Shown here piece after piece: positions 8,813-17,210 of a stretch of DNA of 64,000 bases (positions are counted from its first letter, which is position 1; every line of letters starts with the position of its first letter). Both the position numbers and the translations under genes were made by a program. The notes below the pieces were generated by a model, which saw nothing but the letters and a program-made list of their open reading frames with translations, searched no databases and had not been told where the DNA came from. The DNA comes from Variovorax paradoxus (lineage in GTDB: Bacteria; Pseudomonadota; Gammaproteobacteria; Burkholderiales; Burkholderiaceae_C), in assembly GCF_009755665.1 (NCBI RefSeq), contig NZ_CP046622.1, positions 806,001 through 870,000 of the forward strand. The letters run 5' to 3'.

Positions 8813-9661
8813 ATGAAACTCGTTCGCTATGGCAACCCCGGCAAGGAAAAGCCCGGCCTCATCGACGACGAAGGCCGCCTGCGCGACCTGAGCGCGGTGG
8901 TCAAGGACATCGGGCCCGAGCAACTCGGCGACGCCGCCATTGCCAAGCTGCGCAAGCAGAAGGTCGACAAGCTGCCGCTGGTCAGGGGCAAGCCGCGCTT
9001 CGGCAGCCCCGTGGCCAACGTCGGCAAGTTCATTGCCATTGGCCTGAACTACGCCGACCACGCGGCCGAATCGGGCCTGCCGATCCCCGCGGAACCGGTG
9101 GTCTTCATGAAGGCGACCAGCTGTATCCAGGGGCCGAACGATCCGGTCATGCTGCCCAAGAACTCGGTCAAGAGCGACTGGGAAGTGGAGCTTGGCGTGG
9201 TCATCGGCACGCGTGCGCGCTATGTCTCGCAAAAGGACGCGCTCAACTTCGTGGCCGGCTACTGCACCATCAACGACGTGAGCGAGCGCGAGTTCCAGAT
9301 CGAACGCGGCGGCACCTGGGACAAGGGCAAGGGCTGCGACACCTTCGGCCCCATCGGCCCCTGGCTCGTAACGCGCGACGAAGTGTCCAACCCGCAAAAG
9401 CTGTCGATGTGGCTCGACCTCAACGGCAAGCGCATGCAGACCGGCAGCACCAAGACCATGATCTTCAGCATTGCCAAGATCGTGAGCTACCTGAGCCAGT
9501 TCATGACGCTCCTGCCCGGCGACGTCATCACCACCGGCACGCCGCCCGGCGTGGGCTTGGGCATGAAGCCGCCGCTCTACCTGAAGAAGGGCGACGTGAT
9601 GACGCTCGGCATCGAAGGGCTGGGCGAGCAGCGCCAGGAAGTGGTGCCTTTCAAGCTCTAG
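8813..9661 (+). CDS. FAH-family hydrolase (2,4-diketo-3-deoxy-L-fuconate hydrolase/ureidoglycolate lyase-like)
   Basis: The 282-aa fumarylacetoacetate hydrolase-family protein shows GLNYADHAAESG, SDWEVELGVVIG with metal-binding acidic residues, GYCTINDVSEREFQ, GKGCDTFGPIGPWLVT and GDVITTGTPPGVGLG. Close relatives hydrolyse the C-C bond of 2,4-diketo-3-deoxy sugar acids to pyruvate plus lactate or glycolate; others are called ureidoglycolate lyases. Two SDR genes upstream and a dehydratase/TRAP set opposite favour the sugar-acid role. AAAGGACAAC precedes the ATG. A strong terminator follows 21 bp after the stop. Confidence 0.9.
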   Translation: MKLVRYGNPGKEKPGLIDDEGRLRDLSAVVKDIGPEQLGDAAIAKLRKQKVDKLPLVRGKPRFGSPVANVGKFIAIGLNYADHAAESGLPIPAEPVVFMKATSCIQGPNDPVMLPKNSVKSDWEVELGVVIGTRARYVSQKDALNFVAGYCTINDVSEREFQIERGGTWDKGKGCDTFGPIGPWLVTRDEVSNPQKLSMWLDLNGKRMQTGSTKTMIFSIAKIVSYLSQFMTLLPGDVITTGTPPGVGLGMKPPLYLKKGDVMTLGIEGLGEQRQEVVPFKL

Positions 9662-9682
9662 GCAAACACGCACGCAAGAAAC

Positions 9683-9716
9683 GGCGTGGTGGGCGGAGGC
9701 CCGCCGCGCCTTTTTT
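9683..9716 (+). terminator. Rho-independent terminator after the SDR-SDR-FAH operon
   Basis: GGCGTGGTGGGC pairs with GCCCGCCGCGCC around a GGAG loop, giving 12 base pairs if two U-G wobbles are counted. Six T residues follow. It ends the plus-strand operon before the convergent LysR gene. Confidence 0.85.
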
Positions 9717-9736
9717 ATTTGCGCTGCCTGGCACGC

Positions 9737-10621
9737 TCAGCGCAGCACGCGAACCAGCTCGTCATACACCAGCCGCACGCGCGCCGGCACCGGCGCACGC
9801 TGCGGGCGGTAGACGTTGATCGGCCATGGCTCCGGTGCATCGGCTTCCAGCACGGCCTCCAGCGCGCCCGTTTGCAGCCACGGTTCGGCCAGCGGCGCAA
9901 TGAGCTGCCCGAAGCCCACGCCGGCCAGCACGGCGGCACATTCGGCATCGATGTCGTCGGTCACGAAGGCTGGTGACGTCACCGTGACGACTCGTCGCTT
10001 GCTGAACGCCCACGGCCAGGGGCGGCCCGAGCTCAGGTCGATCAGCGCGGTGAGCGGCAGTGCCGAAAGCGCATCGAGGTTCTGCGGCGTGCCGACCCTT
10101 TCGATGAGCGCCGGCGCCGCCACCACATGCAGCGGCATCTTCCCAACGGTGCGCGCAACAAAGCGCGCGTCGCGCATCGGGCCTACGCGGATGCCGATGT
10201 CGATCTGCTCGTCGACCACATCGGCATGCTGCTCCGACAAGCGCAGGTCGAGCACCAGCCCAGGGTGCGCTGCCAGCAGCGGAGCGAGCGCCTGCGGAAT
10301 GAGCCGCGCATACATGTGCGGCGCCGTGACCCGCACCGTGCCCGCGTGGCGGGAGAGCGTGCGCCGGTCGATCTGATGGAACAGCTCGTCGACGCCGCCC
10401 ACCGCCACGCGGGCGCGCTCGGCTAGCTGCCGGCCGAAATCGGTGAGCTGCACGCCGCGCGTGCTGCGGTGGAACAGCGGCTCGCCCAGTTCTTCTTCGA
10501 GCTCGCGCACCGCACGGGTCACCACCTGGGGCGATACGGACAGGCGCACGGCAGCCTCCCGGAAGTTGGCGGCATCCGCGGCGGTGCAGAACACGCGCAG
10601 GGCTTCGAGGCGGTTGGCCAT
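9737..10621 (-). CDS. LysR-family transcriptional regulator
   Basis: The 294-aa protein has an N-terminal LysR winged helix-turn-helix (NRLEALRVFCTAADAANFRE, then LSVSPQVVTRAVRELEEELG, residues 3-50) and the LTTR effector-binding domain. It is divergent from an SDR gene with 144 bp between, which is the usual LTTR-target arrangement. An ATTCC-N7-GGAAT dyad at 10657-10673 is a likely site. The branch (the HTH followed by PLFHRSTRGVQLTDFGRQLA) resembles regulators of neighbouring dehydrogenases or reductases. The inducer is unknown. Confidence 0.92.
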   Translation of the reverse strand: MANRLEALRVFCTAADAANFREAAVRLSVSPQVVTRAVRELEEELGEPLFHRSTRGVQLTDFGRQLAERARVAVGGVDELFHQIDRRTLSRHAGTVRVTAPHMYARLIPQALAPLLAAHPGLVLDLRLSEQHADVVDEQIDIGIRVGPMRDARFVARTVGKMPLHVVAAPALIERVGTPQNLDALSALPLTALIDLSSGRPWPWAFSKRRVVTVTSPAFVTDDIDAECAAVLAGVGFGQLIAPLAEPWLQTGALEAVLEADAPEPWPINVYRPQRAPVPARVRLVYDELVRVLR

Positions 10622-10656
10622 GGTGGTGCCTTCAAAAAAACTTCAAAAGTCAGAGT

Positions 10657-10673
10657 ATTCCACTTTCGGGAAT
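10657..10673. promoter_or_regulatory. Candidate LysR binding site (T-N11-A dyad)
   Basis: ATTCCACTTTCGGGAAT is an inverted repeat (ATTCC/GGAAT) with a T-N11-A core at 10659/10671. It lies in the divergent gap between the LysR regulator and the SDR gene. The assignment rests on position and symmetry only. Confidence 0.5.
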
Positions 10674-10765
10674 TCTGAAGTCGCAAGAGTTTCATTTACG
10701 GGAACGCGTGGATTTTCGACACTGCATGCACTTCTTGTTCTTCAACACACCCGAAAGGAACTTCC

Positions 10766-11524
10766 ATGACATCCGTTCAAGACAACATCCGCGGCAAGGT
10801 CGCCATCGTCACCGGCGCGAGCAGCGGGCTCGGCGAATCGACCGCGCGCCACCTGGCCGCGCGCGGCGCCAAGGTGGTGCTCGCGGCGCGCCGCACCGAC
10901 CGGCTCGACAAGGTGGTCGCCGAAATTCGCGAGGCCGGCGGCGAAGCCATTGCCGTTGCCACCGACGTGGCCCAGCGCGCCGACCTGGAAAAGCTCGCAG
11001 CCGCCACCGTCGAAGCCTTCGGCCGCATCGACGTGCTGGTCAACAACGCGGGCGTGATGCCGCTGTCGCCCATCGACAAGCTCAAGGTCGACGAGTGGGA
11101 CCGCACCATCGACGTCAACATCAAGGGCGTGCTCTACGGCATTGCCGCGGTGCTGCCGCGCATGCAGGCGCAGGGCAGCGGCCACATCGTCAATGTCGCG
11201 TCCATCGCGGGGCTGAAGGTGTTCACGCCCATCGGCACCGTGTACAGCGCAACCAAGCACGCCGTGCGCGCCATCTCCGAAGGCCTGCGGGTGGAAATGG
11301 GCAACAGCGGCGTGCGCGTGACCATCGTGTCGCCGGGTGCGGTGGATTCGGAGCTTAAGTTCGGCAGCACCGATGCCGAGAGCGCAGCCGGCGTGAAGGC
11401 CTTCTACGAGGCCAACCAGATCCCGGCCGACTCCGTGGCCCGCGCCGTGGTCTATGCGGTGGAGCAGCCCGCGGACGTGGACATCAATGAGGTGGTGCTG
11501 CGGCCGGTTGCGCAGGAGTTCTGA
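10766..11524 (+). CDS. SDR family oxidoreductase
   Basis: The 252-aa classical SDR has TGASSGLGESTARHLA (NADP loop), the basic AARRTDRL segment favouring NADP, NNAGVMPLSP, NVASIAGLKV and YSATKHAVRAISEGLR with the catalytic Tyr and Lys. GAAAGGAACTTCC upstream of the ATG contains the ribosome-binding site. It is transcribed away from the LysR gene and is probably its target. A GC-rich hairpin without a T tract follows its stop (about 11526-11555). The substrate is unknown; relatives act on small ketones or aldehydes. Confidence 0.9.
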   Translation: MTSVQDNIRGKVAIVTGASSGLGESTARHLAARGAKVVLAARRTDRLDKVVAEIREAGGEAIAVATDVAQRADLEKLAAATVEAFGRIDVLVNNAGVMPLSPIDKLKVDEWDRTIDVNIKGVLYGIAAVLPRMQAQGSGHIVNVASIAGLKVFTPIGTVYSATKHAVRAISEGLRVEMGNSGVRVTIVSPGAVDSELKFGSTDAESAAGVKAFYEANQIPADSVARAVVYAVEQPADVDINEVVLRPVAQEF

Positions 11525-11619
11525 TCGGGGCGGGGCCGGTGACGGCCCCCGTCCCATCGATTAACCTTCAACCGCGGAAGGGCATTGACATCGAAAAGCA
11601 GAAAGCCCCTGCAAAATAG

Positions 11620-11633
11620 AACGACCGTTCGTT
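11620..11633. promoter_or_regulatory. Candidate TetR/AcrR operator
   Basis: AACGACCGTTCGTT forms an AACGA/TCGTT dyad 19 bp before the TetR-family start codon. This matches the ACCGTTCGTT style seen at operators of many TetR/AcrR repressors. A TTGACA hexamer lies at 11585-11590, but no well-spaced -10 could be assigned. Confidence 0.6.
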
Positions 11634-11651
11634 TTATTCGGAGCTTCCACG

Positions 11652-12350
11652 ATGTCTGTCAATGCCGTTCCCGCCAAGCCGGTCCGCGCGGCCCAGAAGG
11701 GCCAGCAGACCAAAGCCGTCATCGTTGACGCGGCGCTGGCGCTGGCTGCGCAGATCGGGCTCGAAGGCCTGTCGATCGGCGCCGTGGCCGAAATCACCAA
11801 GATGAGCAAGTCGGGCGTATTCGCCCACTTCGGCTCGCGCGAGGAACTGCAGATCTCGGTGGTGCGCGAGTATCACGCACGCTTCGAGCAAGAGGTTTTC
11901 TTTCCGGCCCTCGATGCACCGCGCGGCCTGCCCCGCCTGCGCGCCATGTTCGCCAACTGGATGAAGCGCACCTCGGCCGAGATCGACTCGGGCTGCATCT
12001 ACATCAGCGGCGCCTCCGAATTCGACGACCGTCCCGGCCCGGTGCGCGATGCACTCGTGGAGTCGGTCAGCATCTGGCAGGCAGCCGTTTTGCGCGCCAT
12101 CGTGCAATCGAAGAGCGAAGGCCATTTGCGCGCCGACGCCGACGAGCGGCAGGTCGCCTTCGAAATCCACGGCCTGATTCTCGCGCTGCACTACGAAGCA
12201 CGCTTTCTGCAGGTGCCCGGCTCCATTGGCCGCGCGAACGTCGGCTTCGACAACATCCTTGCGCGCAGCGCCACGCCCGATGCACCGCCGCCTGCTGCGG
12301 AACCCGCGGCGGCCAAACCCGCCAGCCGCCGGCTCAAGCCCGTGCGCTGA
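11652..12350 (+). CDS. TetR/AcrR-family transcriptional regulator
   Basis: The 232-aa regulator has an N-terminal TetR DNA-binding domain: AVIVDAALALAAQIGLEGLS, IGAVAEITKMSKSGVFAHFG, SREELQISVVREYH (about residues 20-75). A helical ligand-binding domain follows, then an Ala/Pro-rich C-terminal tail. It stands 68 bp before an acyl-CoA dehydrogenase and heads a set of beta-oxidation genes, so it probably represses them and responds to an acyl-CoA or fatty acid. An operator-like dyad just upstream suggests autoregulation. Confidence 0.92.
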   Translation: MSVNAVPAKPVRAAQKGQQTKAVIVDAALALAAQIGLEGLSIGAVAEITKMSKSGVFAHFGSREELQISVVREYHARFEQEVFFPALDAPRGLPRLRAMFANWMKRTSAEIDSGCIYISGASEFDDRPGPVRDALVESVSIWQAAVLRAIVQSKSEGHLRADADERQVAFEIHGLILALHYEARFLQVPGSIGRANVGFDNILARSATPDAPPPAAEPAAAKPASRRLKPVR

Positions 12351-12418
12351 GCGACCCGTTCTTTTTCTCGTTCCCCCCTTTTTTCTTTTCATCTCAGTTT
12401 CGACCAGGAGAGTCCCGG

Positions 12419-14215
12419 ATGCCTACCTACAACCCGCCCGTACGCGACATGCAGTTCGTTTTGCACGAAGTGCTCAATGTCGCCGATGAACTCAAGGCGC
12501 TTCCGGCTCATGCCGAGACCGATGCCGACACCATCAACGCGGTGATCGAAGAGGCCGGCAAGTTCGCCGCCGAAGTCACCTTCCCGCTCAACATCAGCGG
12601 CGACGAAGAGGGCTGCACGCTCGACAAGACCACGCACGAAGTGAAAACCCCCAAGGGCTTCAAGGACGCCTACGCCAAGTACGTCGAAGGCGGCTGGCCC
12701 GCGCTGTCGTGCGACCCGGCCTTCGGCGGCCAGGGGCTGCCGTTCGTGGTGAACCAGTGCCTTTTCGAAATGCTCAACAGCGCCAACCAGGCCTGGACCA
12801 TGTACCCCGGCCTTTCGCACGGGGCGTACGAAGCCCTCGTGGCCCATGGCACCGAAGAGCAGAAGAAGACCTACCTGCCCAAGCTCACGAGCGGCGAATG
12901 GACCGGCACCATGTGCCTGACCGAGCCGCATTGCGGAACCGACCTGGGCCTGCTCCGCACCAAGGCCGAGCCGCAGCCGGACGGCAGCTATCGCATCACG
13001 GGCAGCAAGATCTTCATCTCGGCCGGCGAGCACGACATGGCCGACAACATCATTCACCTGGTGCTGGCCCGCCTGCCCGATGCGCCCAAGGGCAGCAAGG
13101 GCATCAGCCTGTTCGTGGTGCCCAAGTACAAGGTCAAGGCCGACGGTTCGCTCGGCGAGCGCAACCCGATCTTCTGCGCCGGCCTGGAGCACAAGATGGG
13201 CATTCACGGCAACGCCACCGCGCAGATCGTGATCGAAGGCGCCACCGGTTCGCTGGTGGGCGAGCCCAACAAGGGCCTGCAGGCCATGTTCGTGATGATG
13301 AACGCCGCGCGCCTGGGCGTGGGCAACCAGTCGCTGGGCCTGACCGAAGTGGCCTACCAGAACGCACTGGCCTATGCAAAAGACCGCACGCAGATGCGCT
13401 CGCTCTCCGGCGTGAAGGCCAAGGACAAGGAAGCCGACCCGATCATCGTGCACCCCGACGTGCGCAAGATGCTCCTCACCGCCAAGGCTTACGCCGAAGG
13501 CGGCCGCGCGCTGCAGATCTTCTGCACGCTGCTGCTCGATAAGGAGCACAACCATCCCGACGAGAAGGTGCGCAAGGACTCCGGCGAACTGGTGGCGCTG
13601 CTCACGCCCATCGTTAAGGCCTTCATCACCGACAACGGCCACATCGCGACCAACGCCTGCATGCAGGTGTTCGGCGGCCACGGCTTCATCAAGGAATGGG
13701 GCATGGAGCAGTTCGTGCGGGACAACCGCATCAACATGATCTATGAAGGCACCAACACCATCCAGTCGCTGGACCTGCTGGGCCGCAAGGTGCTGGGCAA
13801 CAACGGCGCTTCGCTCAAGAAGTTCGGCAAGCTTGTCGCCAGGCTGGTCGAAGAAGAAGGCGTGAACGAGAAGATGGCCGAGTTCATCAACCCGATTGCG
13901 GGCCTCGGCGACCAGCTCACCAAGTTCACGACCGAGATCGGCTTCAAGGGTTTCCAGAACCCCGACGAAGTGGGCGCCGCCGCAGTGGACTACCTGCGCG
14001 TGGCCGGCCACTTCGTGTTCGGCTACCTGTTCGCACGCATGGCACAGATGGCGCTGCGCCAGATTGCCGCCGGCAACACCGACCCGTTCTATGTGGCCAA
14101 GCTGCAGACGGCACGCTTCTACTTTGCCAAGCTGTTCCCCGAGACGGCAACGCTGATGCGCACGGCGCGCGCCGGCAGCAAGGTGCTGATGGACACGGAA
14201 GCGGCGCTGGCCTGA
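12419..14215 (+). CDS. Acyl-CoA dehydrogenase, long DmdC-like type
   Basis: The 598-aa FAD enzyme is longer than classical acyl-CoA dehydrogenases (about 380 aa) and has the N-terminal extension and C-terminal domain of the DmdC/FadE-like branch. Motifs: TMCLTEPHCGTDLGLLRTKA for the FAD/substrate site, FGGHGFIKEWGMEQ, and INMIYEGTNTIQSLDLLGRK with the catalytic-base glutamate. It carries out the first, FAD-dependent step of beta-oxidation. GACCAGGAGAG before the ATG supports the start. It opens the fatty-acid operon after the TetR gene; chain length is not readable. Confidence 0.92.
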   Translation: MPTYNPPVRDMQFVLHEVLNVADELKALPAHAETDADTINAVIEEAGKFAAEVTFPLNISGDEEGCTLDKTTHEVKTPKGFKDAYAKYVEGGWPALSCDPAFGGQGLPFVVNQCLFEMLNSANQAWTMYPGLSHGAYEALVAHGTEEQKKTYLPKLTSGEWTGTMCLTEPHCGTDLGLLRTKAEPQPDGSYRITGSKIFISAGEHDMADNIIHLVLARLPDAPKGSKGISLFVVPKYKVKADGSLGERNPIFCAGLEHKMGIHGNATAQIVIEGATGSLVGEPNKGLQAMFVMMNAARLGVGNQSLGLTEVAYQNALAYAKDRTQMRSLSGVKAKDKEADPIIVHPDVRKMLLTAKAYAEGGRALQIFCTLLLDKEHNHPDEKVRKDSGELVALLTPIVKAFITDNGHIATNACMQVFGGHGFIKEWGMEQFVRDNRINMIYEGTNTIQSLDLLGRKVLGNNGASLKKFGKLVARLVEEEGVNEKMAEFINPIAGLGDQLTKFTTEIGFKGFQNPDEVGAAAVDYLRVAGHFVFGYLFARMAQMALRQIAAGNTDPFYVAKLQTARFYFAKLFPETATLMRTARAGSKVLMDTEAALA

Positions 14216-14256
14216 GGCCGCCCCTCTACGCCGACATCGTTCAATCGGAGCCGCTC

Positions 14257-14691
14257 ATGAAAACGACGCTTGCAGCCATCGTCCTTGCTGCCATTTCTGC
14301 CACAGCCATGGCGCAGAGCACCCCCGTGGGCTTGTGGCGCAACGTCGACGACAAGACGGGCGAAGCCAAGGCCGAGATCCGCATCGGCGAGGCGAACGGC
14401 GCGCTCATCGGCCGCATCGAGAAGTCGCTCCGAAAAGACACGAAGCCCGACGCGATCTGCGACGAATGCACCGACGACCGCAAGGGCAAGCCCATTGCGG
14501 GCCTCGAAATCATTCGCGGCGGCAAGAAGGCCGAGGGCAAGGACGTCTGGGAAGGCGGAAAAATCCTCGATCCCGAGAACGGCAAGGAATACCGCGCGAG
14601 CTTCACGCCTGTCGATGGCGGCAAGAAGCTCGAAGTGCGCGGCTACCTGGGCCCGTTCTGGCGCACCCAGACCTGGAACCGTGTCCAGTAA
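14257..14691 (+). CDS. DUF2147 secreted/periplasmic protein
   Basis: The 144-aa protein has a clear Sec signal peptide (MKTTLAAIVLAAISATAMAQ). The rest matches the DUF2147 pattern: TPVGLWRNVDDKTGEAKAEI, GALIGRIEKSL, a CDECTD pair of cysteines, LEIIRGGKK, WEGGKILDPENGKEYRA, and EVRGYLGPFWRTQTW at the end. DUF2147 proteins are small exported beta-rich proteins often found next to fatty-acid metabolism genes; their role is unknown. It lies between the acyl-CoA dehydrogenase and the FadN-like gene, 41 and 36 bp away, in the operon. Confidence 0.88.
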   Translation: MKTTLAAIVLAAISATAMAQSTPVGLWRNVDDKTGEAKAEIRIGEANGALIGRIEKSLRKDTKPDAICDECTDDRKGKPIAGLEIIRGGKKAEGKDVWEGGKILDPENGKEYRASFTPVDGGKKLEVRGYLGPFWRTQTWNRVQ

Positions 14692-14727
14692 TCCGCCGCG
14701 TTTTCAATTCAAGAAATACCAATCAAC

Positions 14728-17151
14728 ATGTCCCGATTTCAAGTGAAGAAGGTCGCCGTGCTCGGCGCAGGCGTGATGGGTGCGCAGATTGCCGCGCACC
14801 TCGTCAACGTGCGCGTGCCCGTGGTGCTGTTCGACCTGCCGGCAAAGGACGCGACCGGAGCTGTCGCCCAAGGTGCAGCGAAGAACGGCATCGTCACGCG
14901 CGCCATCGACAACCTCAAGAAACTCAAGCCCGCGCCGCTCGGCGACGTGGCCGATGCGATGCTCATCGAGCAGGCCAACTATGAAGACGACCTGGCCAAG
15001 CTCGGCGAGTGCGACCTCATCATCGAGGCCATTGCCGAGCGCATGGACTGGAAGCTCGACCTCTACAAGAAGATCGCGCCGCACGTCGCCAAGCATTCGA
15101 TCCTGGCCTCGAATACGTCGGGCCTTTCGATCACCAAGCTGAGCGAAGCGCTCCCTGAAGCCCTGAAGCCGCACTTTTGCGGCATTCACTTCTTCAACCC
15201 GCCGCGCTACATGTTCCTGGTGGAGCTGATCAACACGCCCACCACCGAAGCGAAGGTGCTCGACGACCTCGAGGCCTTTGTGACCAGCACGCTCGGCAAG
15301 GGCGTGGTGCGCGCGCACGACACGCCCAACTTCATCGCCAACCGGGTCGGCATTGCCGGCATGCTGGCCACGCTGAAGGAAGTGGAAAAATTCGGCCTCA
15401 CGCCCGACGTGGTGGACGACCTCACGGGCAAGAAGCTGGGCCGCGCGAGTTCGGGCACCTTTCGCACTGCCGACGTGGTGGGGCTGGACACCATGGCCCA
15501 CGTCGTCAAGACGCTGCAGGACAACCTCGACGAGAAAAGCGATCCGTTCTACGCCAACTTCTCGACGCCGCCGGTACTCGCCAAGCTGCTCGAGCTTGGC
15601 AACCTGGGCCAGAAGACGAAGGCCGGTTTTTTCAAGAAGGCCGGCCGCGACATCCTGCGCTTCGACCTCCAGAGCGGCGAGTATGTGCCCGCAGGCGCCA
15701 AGGCCGACGAGGTGTATGGCCGCATGCTCAAGAAGCCCGCGGGCGAGCGCCTGAAGCTCTTGCGCGAGAGCGAAGGGCCGCAGGGTCAGTTCCTCTGGGC
15801 CATCCTGCGCGACAGCTTTCACTATGCGGCCGTGCACCTGGAGACCATTGCCGAGAGCGCGCGCGACATCGACTTTGCGATGCGCTGGGGCTTCGGCATG
15901 AAGCAGGGGCCCTTCGAGCTCTGGCAGGAAGCCGGCTGGTCGCAGGTTGCCAAGTGGGTGCAGGAAGACATCGATGCCGGCAAGGCGCTGAGCACGGCAC
16001 CGCTACCCAAGTGGGTGTTCGAAGGCCCGGTGGCGAAAGCCGGCGGCGTGCATACGCCCGAAGGTTCTTGGAGCGCATCGCAGAACAAGTTCGTGCCGCA
16101 GCGCAAACTGCCGGTGCATGACCGCCAGCTGTTCCCCGAGAGCGTGCTCGGCGCAAACGCGGCCGACGCCAACACCGCGGGCACCACGATCAGCGACGAA
16201 GGCGACGTGCGCGTGTGGACGCTCGACGGTGAAGTGCTTATCGCCAGCATCCATTCGAAGATGCACGCCATCAGCCCCGATGTGGCCGAGGCGCTGGACG
16301 CGGCAGTCGACTTGGCCGAGGCTGAATACAAGGGCTTGGTCATCTGGTCGCCCGACGAGATGTTCTCGGTCGGCGCCGACCTGCAGGCAATGCTGCCGGC
16401 CTTCGTGGTCGCAGGCATCGGCGCGGTCGAGGGCGCGGAGGAAGAGCTGCAGAACGTGATGCTCAAGATCCGATACGCCAACGTGCCGGTGGTCTCCGCC
16501 GTGCGCGGCATGGCGCTGGGCGGTGGCTGCGAGCTGGCCGTTTATTCGTCGAAACGCGTCGCGGCGATGGAAAGCTATATCGGCCTGGTCGAAGTGGGCG
16601 TGGGCCTGATCCCCGGTGCGGGCGGCCTGACCTACATCGCGCGCCGTGCGGCCGAGAACGCTTCGGCCTCGACGGGCACCGACCTCCTGCCGTTCCTGAC
16701 CGAAGGCTTCACCGCCGCGGCGATGGCCAAGGTGGGCACGGGCGCGCTCGATTCGAAGAAGCTCGGCTTTCTGCTCGACAGCGACGTGATCGTGCCGAAC
16801 AAGGACGAGCTGCTTTACGTAGCGCTGCAGCAGGCGAAGGCAATGGCCGACGCCGGCTACCGCCCGCCACTGCGCCGCACCTTCCGCGTGGCGGGCCGAA
16901 GCGGCGCCGCGACGATCAAGGGCCAACTCGTGAACATGCGCGACGGCGGCTTCATCAGCGCGCACGACTTCCACATTGCCAGCCTGATCGCGAACGTGGT
17001 GACTGGCGGCGACGTGGACGCGGGCTCGCTGGTGACGGAGGAATACCTGATGGCGCTGGAACGCAAGGCGTTCTGCTCGCTGATCGTGCATCCGAAGACG
17101 CAGGAGCGGATCATGGGGATGCTGAGCACGGGGAAGCCGGTGCGGAACTGA
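14728..17151 (+). CDS. Bifunctional 3-hydroxyacyl-CoA dehydrogenase/enoyl-CoA hydratase, FadN-like order
   Basis: The 807-aa protein has the NAD-binding 3-hydroxyacyl-CoA dehydrogenase first (VAVLGAGVMGAQIAAHL near residue 10; HFFNPPRYMFLVELI; GVVRAHDTPNFIANRVG) and the crotonase domain last (FSVGADLQAM; VRGMALGGGCELAVYSS with the oxyanion hole; GVGLIPGAGGL). This order is the reverse of E. coli FadB and matches Bacillus FadN, which is of similar length. It performs hydration and oxidation in beta-oxidation. With the thiolase encoded just downstream it would form a two-component complex. The DUF559 gene separates the two. Confidence 0.94.
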   Translation: MSRFQVKKVAVLGAGVMGAQIAAHLVNVRVPVVLFDLPAKDATGAVAQGAAKNGIVTRAIDNLKKLKPAPLGDVADAMLIEQANYEDDLAKLGECDLIIEAIAERMDWKLDLYKKIAPHVAKHSILASNTSGLSITKLSEALPEALKPHFCGIHFFNPPRYMFLVELINTPTTEAKVLDDLEAFVTSTLGKGVVRAHDTPNFIANRVGIAGMLATLKEVEKFGLTPDVVDDLTGKKLGRASSGTFRTADVVGLDTMAHVVKTLQDNLDEKSDPFYANFSTPPVLAKLLELGNLGQKTKAGFFKKAGRDILRFDLQSGEYVPAGAKADEVYGRMLKKPAGERLKLLRESEGPQGQFLWAILRDSFHYAAVHLETIAESARDIDFAMRWGFGMKQGPFELWQEAGWSQVAKWVQEDIDAGKALSTAPLPKWVFEGPVAKAGGVHTPEGSWSASQNKFVPQRKLPVHDRQLFPESVLGANAADANTAGTTISDEGDVRVWTLDGEVLIASIHSKMHAISPDVAEALDAAVDLAEAEYKGLVIWSPDEMFSVGADLQAMLPAFVVAGIGAVEGAEEELQNVMLKIRYANVPVVSAVRGMALGGGCELAVYSSKRVAAMESYIGLVEVGVGLIPGAGGLTYIARRAAENASASTGTDLLPFLTEGFTAAAMAKVGTGALDSKKLGFLLDSDVIVPNKDELLYVALQQAKAMADAGYRPPLRRTFRVAGRSGAATIKGQLVNMRDGGFISAHDFHIASLIANVVTGGDVDAGSLVTEEYLMALERKAFCSLIVHPKTQERIMGMLSTGKPVRN

Positions 17152-17168
17152 CGAGGTTTCCTCTTCCT

Positions 17169-17202
17169 CCTTCCCCCTCTGGGGGAAGGCCGGGATGGGG
17201 GC
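17169..17202 (+). repeat. CCTTCCCC-type repeat, left flank of the DUF559 gene
   Basis: This 34-bp unit begins with the palindrome CCTTCCCCCTCTGGGGGAAG and continues with a G-rich GGGATGGGGGC tail. It is inverted relative to the copy at 17569-17602 and matches it at 32 of 34 positions. It ends eight bases before the DUF559 start codon. Confidence 0.85.
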
Positions 17203-17210
17203 ACCGGCCT

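Noticed and set aside
11585..11617. Sigma-70 promoter before the TetR gene (TTGACA ... CAAAAT)
   Set aside because: The -35 is perfect, but the only -10-like hexamer is 21 bp away, too far for a confident call.
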